From: Iris pallida | Taxonomy: Eukaryota > Streptophyta > Magnoliopsida > Asparagales > Iridaceae | Direction of reading: 5' to 3' | NCBI GenBank assembly: GCA_029216955.1 | Contig: JANAVB010004000.1 | Location: 301,615-365,614 of the forward strand | DNA: 64,000 nt | Part shown: piece after piece, positions 1 through 12,670 of the stretch | Position numbering within the stretch: the stretch's first letter is position 1 | Layout: each line of letters begins with the position of its first letter | Position numbers and translations under genes: made by a program | The notes under the pieces: model-generated | Database searches by the model: none | What the model saw: only the letters and a program-made list of their open reading frames with translations | Told to the model about the DNA's origin: nothing

Positions 1-3000
1 TCCTCCTTCCTCCTTCTCATCCTCTTCATCATGCCACCATCATCCTCATCACAACCATTACCATCAACATCTTCATCACTCCAACACCACCCACCTCCTC
101 ATTCTCCTCCCTCCTCTCTCCATCACCCGAGCCACCACTCTGCACCCCCACCTGTGCCACTGGGCCGCCTTCGTCGCACGCCCCCAGCAGCACAGCAACA
201 GCTGGGCGAGCATCAGCGCGTACACGCGCGCGCGGGCCGCCGTTGTGCGCCGTCGTGCCGCCGCACGGTACTGCCGCCATCGTGGCCGGCCCCCACCTGC
301 TGTGCGTGCCTCCGACGACCCCCCCCAGGCCACCGTCGTCCTCTCCGACGCATACAATAGACTATTCGTGTGTTTTGCACGAAGTTCCGTCCTGACGCGC
401 TCGGGAACGAAGCTGAAATCGTGTTTTGTCGCAGCGACTTCGCACATATTTTTTGGTCAATTCGACAGTTGGATTGGCGAACTCTCTGCTCCGTCGCAAT
501 CTTGGTATATCTATCTTCACTCCCCTCAATTTTTGTCCGTTAATTTCGTCGTTTGATACCTCAAAACTGGCCACCAAGTTGACACTTTAAATTATACTAT
601 TTTTGGACAGTTTTGTGGAGCCGACTTCGTCGACTCGTAACTCCGTCGTCGCAGCTCCGGTTGGCACGAAACCAGTTCCTGTGCACAGCTGGTATAACCC
701 TCTTCCTGCCTCCTTTAAGTTCTGTTTCATTATAAGCACGTTTGGTTGATCGAATTTGACGCCAAAGTTGGCCGTCCGAATTCTTTAATTTGCACTTGTA
801 AAATTCTATTTTTGAACCCGGGACTCCGAATTCTATTTCTGGCACCACCAGTAGACTCGTGGCATCGTTCTGACATGTCTTCATATAAATTTTGCTTGAT
901 TTGGAGAACATGGGCCCTGGCACGCATTTTGGTGCAAAGCTGGTCCCACTTTTCGAGTCAACGGGTCACTTTAAGATCGGCTCATCGGAATCCAATTTCG
1001 GACATACCATTGGGTTCGTATCATCATTCTGGATTCGTAGACATATAATTTGCTAGGTTTTGTAGACTTCTATCTTGACACATTTTTCGGTGCAAAATGT
1101 GTCCAACGGTGGACATCATTTTGACCCGAAATTACTGTTTTGCCTATGTGTCAAAATTGGACTTATGGGTAGACTATCCTAGCTAATTTGACCATTCTGG
1201 ACACGTTGGTGATATTTATTTTATCATCTGACAACATCTGTAGATTTTGTTTATGTATCATCCTTAATTTCTAATTAATTATTTTTCCAGAAATTGTTAC
1301 TTTCTGTTTTTGAATTTTTATATATATTTATTTTCTGTAAAAATTTAGGAAAAATTGTATTTAAATACTATGTTAATTTAGCTAATTTATTATAGTTTTT
1401 CCAGTATTTAATAAGTATATTTAGTATTTTATAAAAATAGGAAAACAGAACTTATTTTCAGGATACATGTGTTTTTTGATTTTTAATAAATATTTATGAG
1501 GGTTTATAAATTCTAGAAAAATTAGTATGAATTTTTGTAATTAACATGGATTATTTTGGTACTTTATTTTATATAAAATTGAGTTTTTTGTCTATCTCAA
1601 AAATTGTTGGAACTCAGTGTACAGTTTGATTTATTATTGAATAGTTACGACTTGCAAAGTTTTGTGTTGATTTGAGTTATTGTAGTATTGGACCTCACCC
1701 TATACTAGTGTAAAGGCCCTAGAAAATTAGTTTGGATATAGTGTTACTCCACATTATACTTTTTATGCTAGGTCCCCACTTGGCTAATATCCAGTTAGGA
1801 GTCGTGTCACACCACTAGTGTAATATTGAACATAGCTTAGAACTGAGTTTGTATATCATTATTGACAGGATACCGGACATCTATATCTTTGTACTAGTAT
1901 TCTTGCTTTGCTCGAGACAAGTACATTTACAAACTCATTTACTGTCTTTTAATGCTAGAACATGTATTAACCATGTTAAAATACTGATCCTTGAGGTAGC
2001 AAGTTAAATCTTCATATGTTGTATTACTTTTAGTACCTGCCATGCTTAGGAAAGTTCTTATATCTTCACATGCTTCTTACTGGTTTACAGCACATGTTTC
2101 ACTATACTTTATACTGCTCTGAGTATTGACATGTTTTATACTGCTCCCAGTACCTGGCATGCTTATACTGCTCCCAGTATCTCCCACATGTTTTTACTGT
2201 TCTCGTATCTCTCACATGTTAGAATATGGGTTATAGGGAAACTGACAATTGAGTACGTGATCATGCCTCCCTCTTCGTATGTATTTACCGAGCAAGGTAG
2301 CATTTTATATGCATACCTTGTCGTAGGCCTACCCCACAAATTTGTGCGTATGTACATCCATCGCTTGTGACTTGTACGGAAGTACATTTTATTTTGTGCC
2401 TCTAGCACATTGTACATCTATTGACGATCACGTACCTGCTCCAGTTTTAAACATTAGATATACATGTGTCACCTTGACAAATGTATTTTACCGTGATTCC
2501 AGTCATACCATGATTCCAGATATGCCATGTTCCCTATGTTACTATGATATTGTGATCCCAGTTGTACCATGAGGCAATATTTCTAGTATTTCCTGTTTTA
2601 TAGACTTATCACACCATGATTCTTGTTGTACATCTATTTCATTATATATTCAGTTCTTTAGTTGTAGAGGTTGTATTTGCTCCCGTCCTGACAGGATAAC
2701 GTTGTAGGTATACTTTTCAAGGAGGAAATGCTATGTGTTACATATTATGGCACTGATTTTGAGGACTGACCTTAGCTCCAGAAGAGGCCCCACCGGGGAA
2801 CCTTGCTTAGATATCTTTCTTGTGTTTTGGGACTTAGACTTTGGTCTGTACTTATATTTGGATACTGGACTTTGTCTCCAGTTAGATACTTGGAAGTGTA
2901 TTATTTAAGTCTGTACTTGTTTACTTTTGCTTATAGATGCTGTGTTGTGATGAACCTTCAAATGTGATTTTAGAACTGTTAGCAGCTTAGATCCTTTATT

Positions 3001-3091
3001 GTCTATTCTTAGAATGGCTTACTACGCTTTAACAAGCGTAGGCTGGACATGGCTCGGCCCGGCCCAATAATTTGGGTAACGGGTCGTGACA
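1..3091 (+). mobile_element. Gypsy LTR G0, left-truncated by the window edge
   Basis: Non-coding LTR sequence read on the + strand. The first 1.3 kb aligns by eye with 45.84-47.41 kb inside LTR G3 (shared blocks such as AAACTGGCCACCAA and CCAAAGTTGGCC), and in reverse with about 40.9-41.4 kb inside the LTR of F. It begins in CT-rich, serine/proline-codon-like sequence typical of LTR leaders and ends at GGGTCGTGACA, a common Gypsy LTR terminus. Short imperfect repeats of TATACTGCTCCCAGTA lie at about 2.12-2.19 kb. The DNA from 3092 belongs to another element, so G0 is either a 3' LTR or a solo LTR; its left end is outside the window. The open frames in the first 600 bases are low-complexity and overlap on both strands, so I do not call genes there. 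Confidence 0.7.
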
Positions 3092-4243
3092 ACCCTTCCA
3101 CTTGGATATGGTCGGTCATTAAACCCCTTCGTTTTGGGGTCAAATCCCATTTCATAAGACGCTTCTCGGCTAAGCAGAAGAAAATTGAGAGCATGATGTG
3201 TCGGTTGATCGACAGAACGTACAAAGAGAGACCATCATTCTCAAAGCACAAGTTTTTGATTTTCTTCAGAAGCTTGCTAAGTTCCAAGACCAGCTGATTG
3301 CCAAATAGAAACATAGGTTTCAACGTCTTGACAGGATCAGAAGGGAGAGACAACTTGCCTTGATCCCTCATACGACGGAAGTTTATGAGCTCTTGATCCC
3401 GTATCATGACTAGTCGCCCTTTTGGTTGAGCTTAGGCAATCAACTGCCTGACGGAAGTAGTGAGCGCCTCATCAATATTTACACCCGAGGCAGAGACCGT
3501 CGCATTCAAAAGGATATCCCCAAAAAGAGACACAAATACAGGAACTGCATATAAATAAAGTGTGTCAAAAGGACACAAAATATTTTCTGTAGAAACAGAA
3601 AGCAAAAATACTGCGCCAAGATAGGAAAGCATCCGCATAGTCACTATGCGATCCGTGCAGGCACTATCAAAGTGGACCACGTGTCAGCCAACAAGCATCC
3701 TTGCAGGTAACTTATAAAAAGAACTGTGCAGGAAGAATGGTTGCACGTCTACGAGAAACTTCAGCACATTGATAGCCGTTACTTTGTAAAAAGTAACATA
3801 TATGCGCATTAGTTAATAAAGCTTTAGCACTTCTGCGGAACACTACTCAGAAGAATGGCATCCATGCGCATCAGCAAGAAAGAGCATCAGCATATCTTAA
3901 ATACGACGCTCCTGATAGTCGACCCTCTTAAGAGTCGACGCTCATATGCATCAATGAATCAAGAAATCAATGACAGTCAGACACCTACTAGCAATGGGTG
4001 GTCGTACGACTTCGTACACTGAGACTCCTACGATAGGAGCTTTCTCAATAACTACGGCTTCGGAAGCCAACTGTTTCCCTTTAGCTTGTCGAGTGCTCGT
4101 CATGGCCTCTCCAACTTGCCTCACCGACGATGCTGTAGTCTTTCTCGTACTCACTATAGCCGATTTGGGGCTAGACATTGACCCACTAGCCTTTTTGGAG
4201 CTCGCGTAGGAGCTTTTGGAGTTTTTGATTTCTTGGGGGCCAT
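3092..4243 (-). pseudogene. Antisense accessory ORF of T1 (broken, possibly spliced)
   Basis: Reading leftwards, an ATG at 4243 opens a basic, lysine-, proline- and serine-rich N-terminus (starts MAPKKSKTPKAPTRAP). The frame stops at 4154, but the neighbouring frame (about 4205 to 3951) continues the same composition, which suggests one frameshift. About 270 bases with stops follow. A second open stretch, about 3574 to 3092, contains SLFGDILLNATVSASG and KPMFLFGNQLVLELSKLL with one in-frame stop at 3432-3434, and runs into the G0 junction at 3091. The sequence TTTATATGCAG just before this stretch resembles a 3' splice site, so an intron is possible. I do not recognise the protein family. Its position and antisense orientation fit the accessory ORF of Tat elements. 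Intact product unlikely. Confidence 0.5.
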
Positions 4244-4344
4244 GGCAAAAAAAGTTTGGATTTGAAAGAGGAAGAAGACTCTGATAAAAAGCTTCTGTGA
4301 GAAGAAAAGAATGATAGAAAGCTTTTCTCTCTCCTAACAGACCC

Positions 4345-4352
4345 TACTTATA
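4345..4352 (-). promoter_or_regulatory. TATA box of the antisense T1 ORF
   Basis: On the minus strand the sequence is CCCTATAAGTAGGG, a good plant TATA box, about 100 bases upstream of the ATG at 4243 with a purine/CT-rich leader between. It lies inside the internal region and not in an LTR, which implies a separate promoter driving transcription against the element's own direction. Confidence 0.5.
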
Positions 4353-4565
4353 GGGTACGACCACGTCAGCAAAAGAGACAAAATACTTCATGAACGAGAA
4401 AACTCTTTGGACGACGTGGGAATTAAGAGTAAAAATCATGATGACCGTTTCCTAGAAACGAGGAGTTGTGATCAACTTTTAATGAAGCGAAGGCTCAAGG
4501 CATTTATTGCCGAAGGCTAAGCGTGACGACAACCTGTCAGTAAGCATGCTAGGCATTCGCTTGCA

Positions 4566-4570
4566 AAGGA
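4566..4570. repeat. Left target site duplication of A-B (AAGGA)
   Basis: AAGGA directly precedes the LTR terminus TGTAATGCCCC at 4571 and is repeated exactly at 12611-12615 after the other terminus. Confidence 0.85.
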
Positions 4571-6337
4571 TGTAATGCCCCAGTCCCAAAATACTTAGGA
4601 CTATGTACGTCGACATGCCAGCTGCATACATACGATGTATACTCCAATATATGGAACCATCGTATGAATACATAAGCTGTAAAATACAGTAAACCACTAT
4701 ACCAATCTCATCCAAAAATAACGAATGAAGACTTTATAATAAACTCATGAATTATTATTTACAAGTTGTTGGGTAGAGACAAAACCACTACCAATGAAAA
4801 GAGAGAAATACATGATAACAAAATTTTGTCGAGCGATGCGAAGACGACCCAAGTGGGCCTACCGGAGCTTGCACGGAGAGGAGAGGAAGGGACGAAAGAG
4901 AAAGTGGGCCTACCAGAGCTTGTGCGGCGCCGGTGGCGCATGCCACGCTGTCAGCTGTCGGCGCGAGTACCGACTTCAACGAGGCGGGCTCGGCGGAGAG
5001 ACGCGGTGGCAGCGACTCCGTAGACAACTAAGTTGTCAGATTTGGGGACCCGCAGTGGTTGGGCGACACCGGCTTGGCGTGGAGGTACGGCACGGCTGTG
5101 CATGCCCACACGGAAACGGGGCACGCACGACGGTGGAGAAGGCGCACGCGTACGACGAGGTGCTGGTAGGTGATTAGGTGGCCGACGAGGATGCCAGAGG
5201 CACTCAGCGGTACGGGGACGGCCGCGGTCGGAGTCGAAGGCAGCGATGCGGCAGAACGGAGGAGATCGGCCATCTTGGCTGATCATCGGAAAGCCAGTGC
5301 CTGGTCCAGAGGCACAGAGCTACGGCTAGATGAGTGGTAGTGGCGGTAGAGGGTGTACTGTCAGCGGAGGGTGAGTGACCGGACGGATCGGAGATACTGC
5401 GGCTGCTTGGGTCGGAGGTGACTGTTGGGAACGATTAGCAGAAGGGGCTGAGTCGAAAGAGGACAAGCAAGGTGGAGGCCGACCATCAGGCTGTGAGGTT
5501 TTAGTTTTGGGATTCTATGTTGTATCGGGCACGTGTCCTACGAGACACGGGAAGGCGTCGAGTCCGGGGTTGCCGGACGGAACAAATTTGTAACTGTAAT
5601 GGGGAAGATATAGTGGATGGGAAGGACACGGACACGATGCACTAGTTATGGGTTGTGGAATTTCTCACAAAAAGAGAGCAAGAAGCATCTCCTTATATAG
5701 GAGGTGGAGGCTCCTATTTTGATAAGGATTGGGAAGGTTTAAATTCCCCATTAGATAACTTGCTTATTTTTTCAACTAATTTAATCAAATCTCATTCCAA
5801 TCTCGATAAATCCTATCCAATTAAAATCTATTTAAAATAAAATCTTTTTCTAATTTAAATTATCATAATTAATTAAATATTAAATCAACATAATTTCATA
5901 TATCCTTTTTCGAAATAATAAAATATAATAATAATTAATTTCGAAAATCATCATTAATTTTCAAATATTTGAAATATCATTTTTATAAATAAGTAAAATA
6001 ATTACAAATATTTTTCTAAAATCAAAATGGACATGAAATAAATTTTATGTCACTTGCACACAAATAAAGTTTACAGTAAACATAGTTTTCTAATAAAATA
6101 AAATTGTTCTTTTATAATAAATAAAATAAAGTTTTAGCAATCAAGATGCGACGCAATAAATCAAAATATTTACTTTATACTATTGTAATTATACTCATTT
6201 CTATATGGAGAAAATTTTGAAATAAAAATTTTTTGAAGGAAAAAAAATACACTTCGCATATACGTCTTCGCATTTGACGTACGAATACCAAATAAATTAA
6301 TAATAAAAAATTATAGTAAAAATTTAGGGAGTTTACA
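4571..6337 (-). repeat. 3' LTR of A-B, shortened by an internal deletion
   Basis: Starts (minus sense) TGTAAACTCCC at 6337 and ends GGGGCATTACA at 4571. Compared with the 5' LTR it lacks about 1.68 kb, corresponding to 9.59-11.27 kb; the junction is near 4850 at AAGTGGGCCTACC, a motif that recurs about 65 bases on, so a short-repeat deletion is likely. It keeps a TATA box (CTATATAAGG on the minus strand, 5691-5700) that the 5' LTR has lost. The overlapping open frames at 4.77-5.6 kb are GC-rich LTR leader and are not called as genes. Confidence 0.85.
5691..5700 (-). promoter_or_regulatory. TATA box in the 3' LTR of A-B
   Basis: Minus-strand CTATATAAGG in a short segment that is absent from the 5' LTR (deletion at about 12037). 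The same position in LTR D has CTATATAAGG (37719-37728) and in LTR C has TATATAAAG. Confidence 0.7.
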
Positions 6338-6350
6338 TCCTACCCAACTT
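6338..6350 (-). promoter_or_regulatory. Polypurine tract of A-B
   Basis: On the minus strand AAGTTGGGTAGGA directly precedes the 3' LTR start, the usual primer for plus-strand synthesis. The upstream sequence AATTTCGAGGACGAAATT is the conserved end of chromovirus-type pol regions, seen here without a reading frame. Matching tracts precede LTR D and LTR G3. Confidence 0.75.
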
Positions 6351-9278
6351 ACAAGAATTTCGTCCTCGAAATTTAGGAATAGATAGGGAAGGTAGGGTTG
6401 AGGAGATAGAAGGAATTATCGATAAGAAATTAATATTTAAATCATTGGGTGGAGAGTTTAAAGGCATACAATGAAAACAAGCAATTTGCAATTTAGATAT
6501 CTAGGAGAATGAATCGATGGGTGTAGTTTAGAAATGATCATGTATATGACATCCTGTTCAGTATCCAATTTGAATAATGCAAATCACATACGCGTAACCT
6601 CACATAGGTAATAGAATCCATAATTTTAACATTGAAATCATTTTTCGCGTTTGATATCAAAATCATCCCATCTTTCTATTCTCGTATATTCCCTAAATTG
6701 TAAATTTACTCGAAACATCTTTCTTTTCTTCTTTATTCAATTTGATAATCCATCTCACAAAATTTTGACTTCCAATGTATGCATATATCTAAATACGATA
6801 TTTCATGATAGAATTTCAACAAGTCCACAAGTTCAATTTCAATGAATCTCTAATCTACTTCTCCAACATACCTATATATATAAACACTTTCCTCAAAATA
6901 TATTTCGTAGTTCATAATCTCCTCAAAAGTAGGTATTTAATAATCCTTCAACATATATATATATATATATAGTCAAAAATAAATCAACATTTTCCTTTGC
7001 AGGAAAAATGTGTTTATCCATAAAAGTATTAAAATAAAATTGCCCCCTTCAATACTTGTTAAATCTCGGAATCTAATTTGTCAATTGAGAGTGTACCCTC
7101 CTTTGATCATATCTTTATAACACGATATTTATCATAAATGAAAGTTTCCTCCATCCTTGGAATTTAACAATCTTTAATTTATGATGGCAAAAGTGAAACT
7201 CATCCTAAATTTATAGCCATAATCATCTTTGAAACGTATTCCTTAAATCATCAAAATTAAAGAACTCCAATCCAAAGTTTGATTAACTATTTTCTTGTCA
7301 ACCGTGGTGTCTATTTACCCTTGATCCATATTACATTTCTCAATTCATCTAGTAGGGTTGACCATATATTTTAATTATGACCAATTTACATATTTCTTGT
7401 AATCGGACCATCATCATAATAAACTATACTATTAATCTTCTCTATGGAATTTTTCTAATCCAATCTCTTTCTAACAGAAGTGTGTCATGATCAAATTTTC
7501 ATCTTCGTACAAGAGAATTATATAAGAAACAAGGTTTGCATGAATCACAGGGGAGTTTGAAAAGAAATCTTCAATGCGTGAATATGATTAGGTTTAATGG
7601 CCGTGGTCGGGTTTGGTTAATATATAAGGGTTGCGAATTTTTGCACAAAAAAGAAAAAGATGTTATGGGTCTAAGTAAATCAGGATAACAAGAGGATAAG
7701 GGTCAAGCAATCAAGATAAAACACAAGGTTAAACATTTAAGGAATTAAGTAGATCACAATCATATATTAGGTCGAAAGATTTGAGTCAAGGTTGAGTCCC
7801 TATCTGTAGTTGGAAGGTATTTCGGTGACATGGTAATGGTTATAGTTTAGCCATTTTGACCTGAAAGTCGTATCATAAAAACAGGGCACAAAGGGACGTG
7901 TTTCAGTAGGACATGATATATCTACCTGAAGTGGGCTCGTCTAGGTCTTGCATATAAAATTTATTGGGAGGTAACATCTAGTATCACGTTCCGAATATAA
8001 ATGTCACGGTAAGGGACACCAAAAGATCTAATTAGAAAGTGGGTGTTTATGAGGTGCTAATTAACGCAAAAAAATAAAAAGGATCAAACTAAAGCACGAA
8101 ATAAAGGTACTTAAGGAATCTAGTAGATCAAAGTAAAATAAGTTAGGGACGATCAAGGAACGATCTAATTATTTTTCAAGTTTCAAATGATTAGAAGGTT
8201 ACGATAAAAGATCTAGATTTGAGGGAAGGTCGAGTAAGTCAAGATGAAGATATTGTCATACAGTTTGGTCGATGACTAACTATTCTTGTGTATATGCAAC
8301 TATTATGGTCATGGATGATATGACAACTTAACTTCTATCTCATTAAGGTGATCTTGCTTGCTTCTTGGTTCTTTTATCACGATAAGATTTAAATCCATAG
8401 ATTCGAGTTCCTCAAATGTCTTATTATAATTCTCAAGACAATTTACCAAAGTCTATATTAATTCTTAGTCGTCATTCATAGTCATAACTTAAAATTTTCA
8501 AAATCTTTAATCATCCCTTAGTCTATCACAAATAAAAAATCTCTACATTCTTTTTTTTCCAATATGCATTTCAAATCTCAACTAACTTCCATATTCTTTA
8601 GTCGGTTGAGGTTGTCCAACAAAATCATAACTTCAAAAACTCCCTAATAACTCTTGAATTAGCTCTTAGCATGTCACAAATCCCTTTTTATTTATTTATT
8701 TTTATTATTATTTTTTTCCAACAATATTTTATTTCCATAATCGAAACTTTCAAAATATTGATAAATTTATCAATCGTAGATCATAAGACACAATTTAAAA
8801 CTTAAGACTTTTCGCAAATCGATTTCATATTCCGATAAATCATAACTATTTCAAAATCTCAAAAATTAAAATTTTGTTTTCTCAATCCTTTATAAAATCT
8901 ATCAATCCTATAGTAGTATCAAAATAAAATTATCTCCATCTCTACTACCCAACTTAGAATTAACTTATCCTTATGATAAAATGCCTTTATAACTCAAATA
9001 GGACCTCCATGCATACTAATTGTCAATGTAATCCTTCTAGCCATGTGATTGACCTATGAGTATATAGTAGTGTAGTCATCTTCTTAACCGTTATTTAAGA
9101 ACAAGAAATAAGAATTCACGGTAGAAAGGAATCAAACAAGATACAATTTAAGGAAGTCAAAAGAGGATTCAAAATTTGGAACAAGGAAGGAGGTCAAGCT
9201 TGTGGATGAGATCCTAGACTCTAATCCTATATGCAGGCTCACATCGGTACAGTAACGTAACCGAAGTGATAAACTGGA

Positions 9279-9294
9279 CCTGCATGGACCACCA
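9279..9294 (-). promoter_or_regulatory. Primer binding site of A-B, tRNA-Ile type
   Basis: Minus-strand TGGTGGTCCATGCAGG. Plant tRNA-Ile(AAU) ends in CCTGCATGGGCCACCA (from general knowledge of its GGCCCAT/ATGGGCC acceptor stem), whose complement differs by one base. It is not the usual initiator-Met site. Confidence 0.7.
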
Positions 9295-9301
9295 CAAAAA
9301 A

Positions 9302-12300
9302 TATAACGCCCCAGTCCCAAAATACTTAGGACTAAGTACGTCGACATGCCAGCTACATACATACGATGTATACTCCAATATATGGAACCATCGTATGAAT
9401 ACATAAGTTGTAAAATACAGTAAACCACTATACTAATCTCATCCAAAAATAAGGAATAAAGACTTTATAATAAACTCATCAATTATTATTTACAAGTTGT
9501 TGGGAGGAGACAAATCCACTACCAACGAAAAAGAGAGAAATACATGATAACAAAATTTTGTCGAGCAATGCGAAGATGACCCAAGTGTAATCATCCTCGA
9601 AGAAATGGACTTGGCTAGAGCATTTGCGAAAACCACAAAATACACACCTGAAGAATTCACCAGGTCCTCAGAGGGACGTAACAAGATACAATAAACAACA
9701 TGCCATATAATTACTGAATATAAAATATGCCACAAATAAAGTAAGTGATAAGACATTAATAAGGTAACCTAACCGTACAAAAGTGAACATGCAGTTGAGA
9801 AAAAATCCTTTTGACGCATGAGCCCTGGCTGTAAATAGGATCGACATAGTCCCCATATAGGGCACCAGAGGCCTACGTCCGTAACGTCCGAAGATCGTCA
9901 GAGGGCATCATGTGCAAGGGGGTACGTCCATAATGCTCTGGAAAATGTTAGAGGGCACCTGGAGCCTGCATCTCCGGAGGAGCGCACAGGTAATCAGAGA
10001 AGTGCAAAGAAGCCCATATGTCAGGTATTGTTCTCTCCACCTAATGTACCTATCAAGTCGCATCCGCGATCATGTACCTCTACTAACTGCTAAGTCTTCT
10101 AACCTTCCTCAATCAGCAGTTAGACCTAACACATGCGCATAGGTGATCAGCCAACACGCAAGGACCTCTAAATGCTACTCATCTCACACATACTCGTGGT
10201 ATAATTGTGACAAGGTTTATATAATACACTACAGATGGTAGTCCCTTAACTCTAGGGCCATATGCAATCAAAGGATAATAACAAAGTACAACTAATATCA
10301 CTGAGCATGCAGTAAATCAGAAACTGTAATAATGGTACAGCTAAAAGAACTAAAAATAAATACACAGTGATATGCAATAAATAAAATACAGACTAATTAT
10401 AAACAGTAAATTATGGCAAGGTATCTTGCCTAATGTGACGCCTGGTATGGTGCGATGGTTTGTCATATTCTGATTTGTCTAATAGTCATGTTCGATGTTT
10501 AAGGGTCTGAATTCACGAGAAAATAGGAGTTTACGTTAGAAACGATCAACTTTTGATAATCAAAGAGGAATTTATAGAGAAAATACACATACTTATCTTA
10601 GAAAATATATATCACTATATTTATTTGAAAACTATATTTTTATTTAGTAGAATAAATTTAAGAAAAGTACTTTGAAAAATCAAAAAATCATTTTTTGGTG
10701 AATACAAAATGCTTGTATAAAGATATTTTGAAGCTAAAACTCTGTTTGTTAAACAAAAATTTAGTTGATCGAAATAGTTTTTTTATACTTTAAATAGTAA
10801 ACATATTCAATAATGTATATGCCTTCTAACTTAGTTTAGAATATATCTATATATATAAATGGAATCCATGCCTAATAATATAATTCTAGAAAATATTATA
10901 CATATATTTTATTCCCTATATGTTTTTGGAAAAATTATATATGAGTAATCTTTTTTTCTTCTAATAAAGTATACTGAATTAATCAAAGCAATTATCAACT
11001 AATCATAACAATCAGAAATATATATTTCCATATACTGGTAATATTCGTACAAGAAATTTTATTAAACACCCCCAATTCCGACTTCTTCCTATCTTACCTC
11101 GTTTAATGTACCCATTTAATACCAAATATTTAAAACAAATAATTGTTCTCAAAAGAGAAATAGAGAGTGTGACAGAGGGAGAAGTAGAAGGGAGTGAGAG
11201 AAGGAATTTGAGAAGGAAGGAAAGGGGAAGACGAGAGCTGCGATCAGAAAGGAGAGGAAGGGGGCAGAAGAGAAAGTGGGCCTACCGGAGCTTGTGCGGC
11301 GCCGGTGGCTCACGCCACGCTGTCAGCTGTCGGCGCGAGTACCGACTTCAACGAGGCGGGCTCGGCGGAGAGATGCGGTGGCAGCGACTCCGTAGACAGC
11401 TAAGCTACCGAATTTGGGGACCCGCAGTGGTTGGGCGACGCCGGCTTGGCATGGAGTTACGGCACGGCTGTGCACGCCCACACTGAGACGGGGAACGCAC
11501 GACAGTGGAGAAGGTGCACACATACGACGAGGTGCTGGCAGGTGATTAGGTGGCCGACGGGGATGCCAGAGGCACTCAACGACGCAGGGATGGTCGCAGT
11601 CAGAGTCGAATGCAGCGATACGGCGGAACGGAGGAGATCGGCCATCTTGGCTGATCATCGGTAAGCCGACGCCTGGTCCAGAGGCACTGAGCTATGGCTA
11701 GGTGAGTGGTGGTTGCGACAGTGGGTGTACTGTCGGCGGGGGATGAGTGGCCGAACGAATCGGAGATGCTACGGCTGCTCGGGTCAGAGGTGACTGTTGG
11801 GAACGATTGGGAGAAGGGGCTGTATCGAAATAGGCCAGGCAAGGTGGAGGCCGGCCATCAGGCTACGAGGTTTTGGTTTTGGGATTCTGTGTTATATCGG
11901 ACACGTGTCCTGTGAGACACGGGAAGGCGTCGAGTTCGGGGTTGCCGGACGGAACATATTTGTAACTGTAATGGGGAAGATATAGTGGATGGGAAGGACA
12001 CGGACACGATGTACTAGTTTTGGGTTGTGGAATTTCTCACGATTCAACTAATTTAATCAAATCTCATTCCAATCTAGATAATTCCTATCCAATTAAAATC
12101 TATTTAAAATAATTTTTTTTTCTAATTTAAATTATTATAATTAATTAAATATTAAATCGACATAATTTCAAATATCCTTTTTCGAAATAATAAAATATAA
12201 TAATAATTAATTTCAAAAATCATCATAAATGTTCAAATATTTGAAGTATCATTTTTATAAATAAGTAAAATAACTACAAATATTTTTCTAAAATCAAAAT

Positions 12301-12610
12301 GGACATGAAATAAATTTTATGTCACTTGCACACAAATAAAGTTTACATTAAACATAGTTTTCTAATAAAATAAAGTAGTCCTTTTATAATAAATAAAATA
12401 AATTTTTGGCAATCAAGATGCAACGCAATAAATCAAAATATTTACTTTATACTATTTTAATTATACTCATTTCTATATGGAGAAAATTTTGAAATAAAAT
12501 TTTTTTGAAAAAAAATAATACACTTCGCATATACGTCTTCGCACTTGACGTACGAATACCAAATAAATTAATAATAAAAAAATTTATAGTAAAAATTTAG
12601 GGGGTCTACA
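9302..12610 (-). repeat. 5' LTR of A-B (3.3 kb)
   Basis: Minus-sense start TGTAGACCCCCTAAA at 12610 and end at 9302, where the terminal TG/CA is mutated (TATAACGCC instead of TGTAACGCC on the + strand). It is full length except for a roughly 110-bp loss near 12037 that removes the TATA segment still present in the 3' LTR. A block conserved in all LTRs of the family (TGTATCTTGTTACGTCCCTC on the minus strand) lies near 9675-9695. No genes; the GC-rich frames at 11.1-11.98 kb repeat those of the other LTR. Confidence 0.85.
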
Positions 12611-12615
12611 AAGGA
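12611..12615. repeat. Right target site duplication of A-B (AAGGA)
   Basis: Exact match to 4566-4570. Confidence 0.85.
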
Positions 12616-12670
12616 CATGTGTCATGCTTCTGTTCAAAGTATTCTGAGCTTGGCTCAAGTTCGAAACACT

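Larger units (their letters stand above)
3092..4565 (+). mobile_element. 3' internal part of Tat-lineage element T1, upstream of its 3' LTR
   Basis: This block was contiguous with 12616-12683 before element A-B inserted: A-B has perfect AAGGA duplications at 4566-4570 and 12611-12615. In that joined sequence the last bases before the LTR at 12684 are a purine tract (TTGAAGGGGGTCT), so the block is the region between pol and the 3' LTR of a + strand element. It carries an open reading region only on the opposite strand. Established knowledge: several plant Tat elements (Grande, Retand) carry accessory ORFs here, often antisense. The left part of T1, including pol, is not in the window. Confidence 0.55.
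6338..9301 (-). other. Non-coding internal region of A-B
   Basis: AT-rich, 2.96 kb, no ORF above about 65 codons and no retroviral motifs. It holds a short (AT)n at 6952-6970. The block at 7.79-8.0 kb aligns with 15.69-15.88 kb of F and with 35.6-35.85 kb of C-D in inverse orientation, so it is ancestral family sequence and not random DNA. Confidence 0.75.
4571..12610 (-). mobile_element. Non-autonomous Gypsy element A-B (LARD-like), complete
   Basis: Complete LTR element with exact 5-bp AAGGA duplications, read on the minus strand: 5' LTR 9302-12610, internal 6338-9301, 3' LTR 4571-6337. The primer site lies 7 bases inside the 5' LTR and a polypurine tract touches the 3' LTR. No gag, protease, RT or integrase motif is visible in the 2.96-kb internal region in any frame. 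The large non-coding interior with LTRs near 3.3 kb fits the LARD class. Homologous LTRs in C-D and F, and matching internal blocks in F (15.7-16.0 kb), C-D (35.6-35.9 kb) and 44.6-44.9 kb, show which family would have mobilised it. It is inserted in the 3' internal part of T1. Confidence 0.85.

Noticed and set aside
29..577. Overlapping open frames on both strands (Ser/Pro/His-rich)
   Set aside because: Low-complexity CT-rich LTR leader; frames open on both strands, no domain, and the same region recurs in LTR G3 without frame conservation.
4766..5593. Several 60-130 codon frames on both strands
   Set aside because: GC-rich LTR segment repeated at 11.1-11.98 kb; frames are not conserved between the two copies and overlap on opposite strands.
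9279..9294. tRNA gene fragment
   Set aside because: Only the 3' end complement is present, at the position of a primer site next to an LTR.
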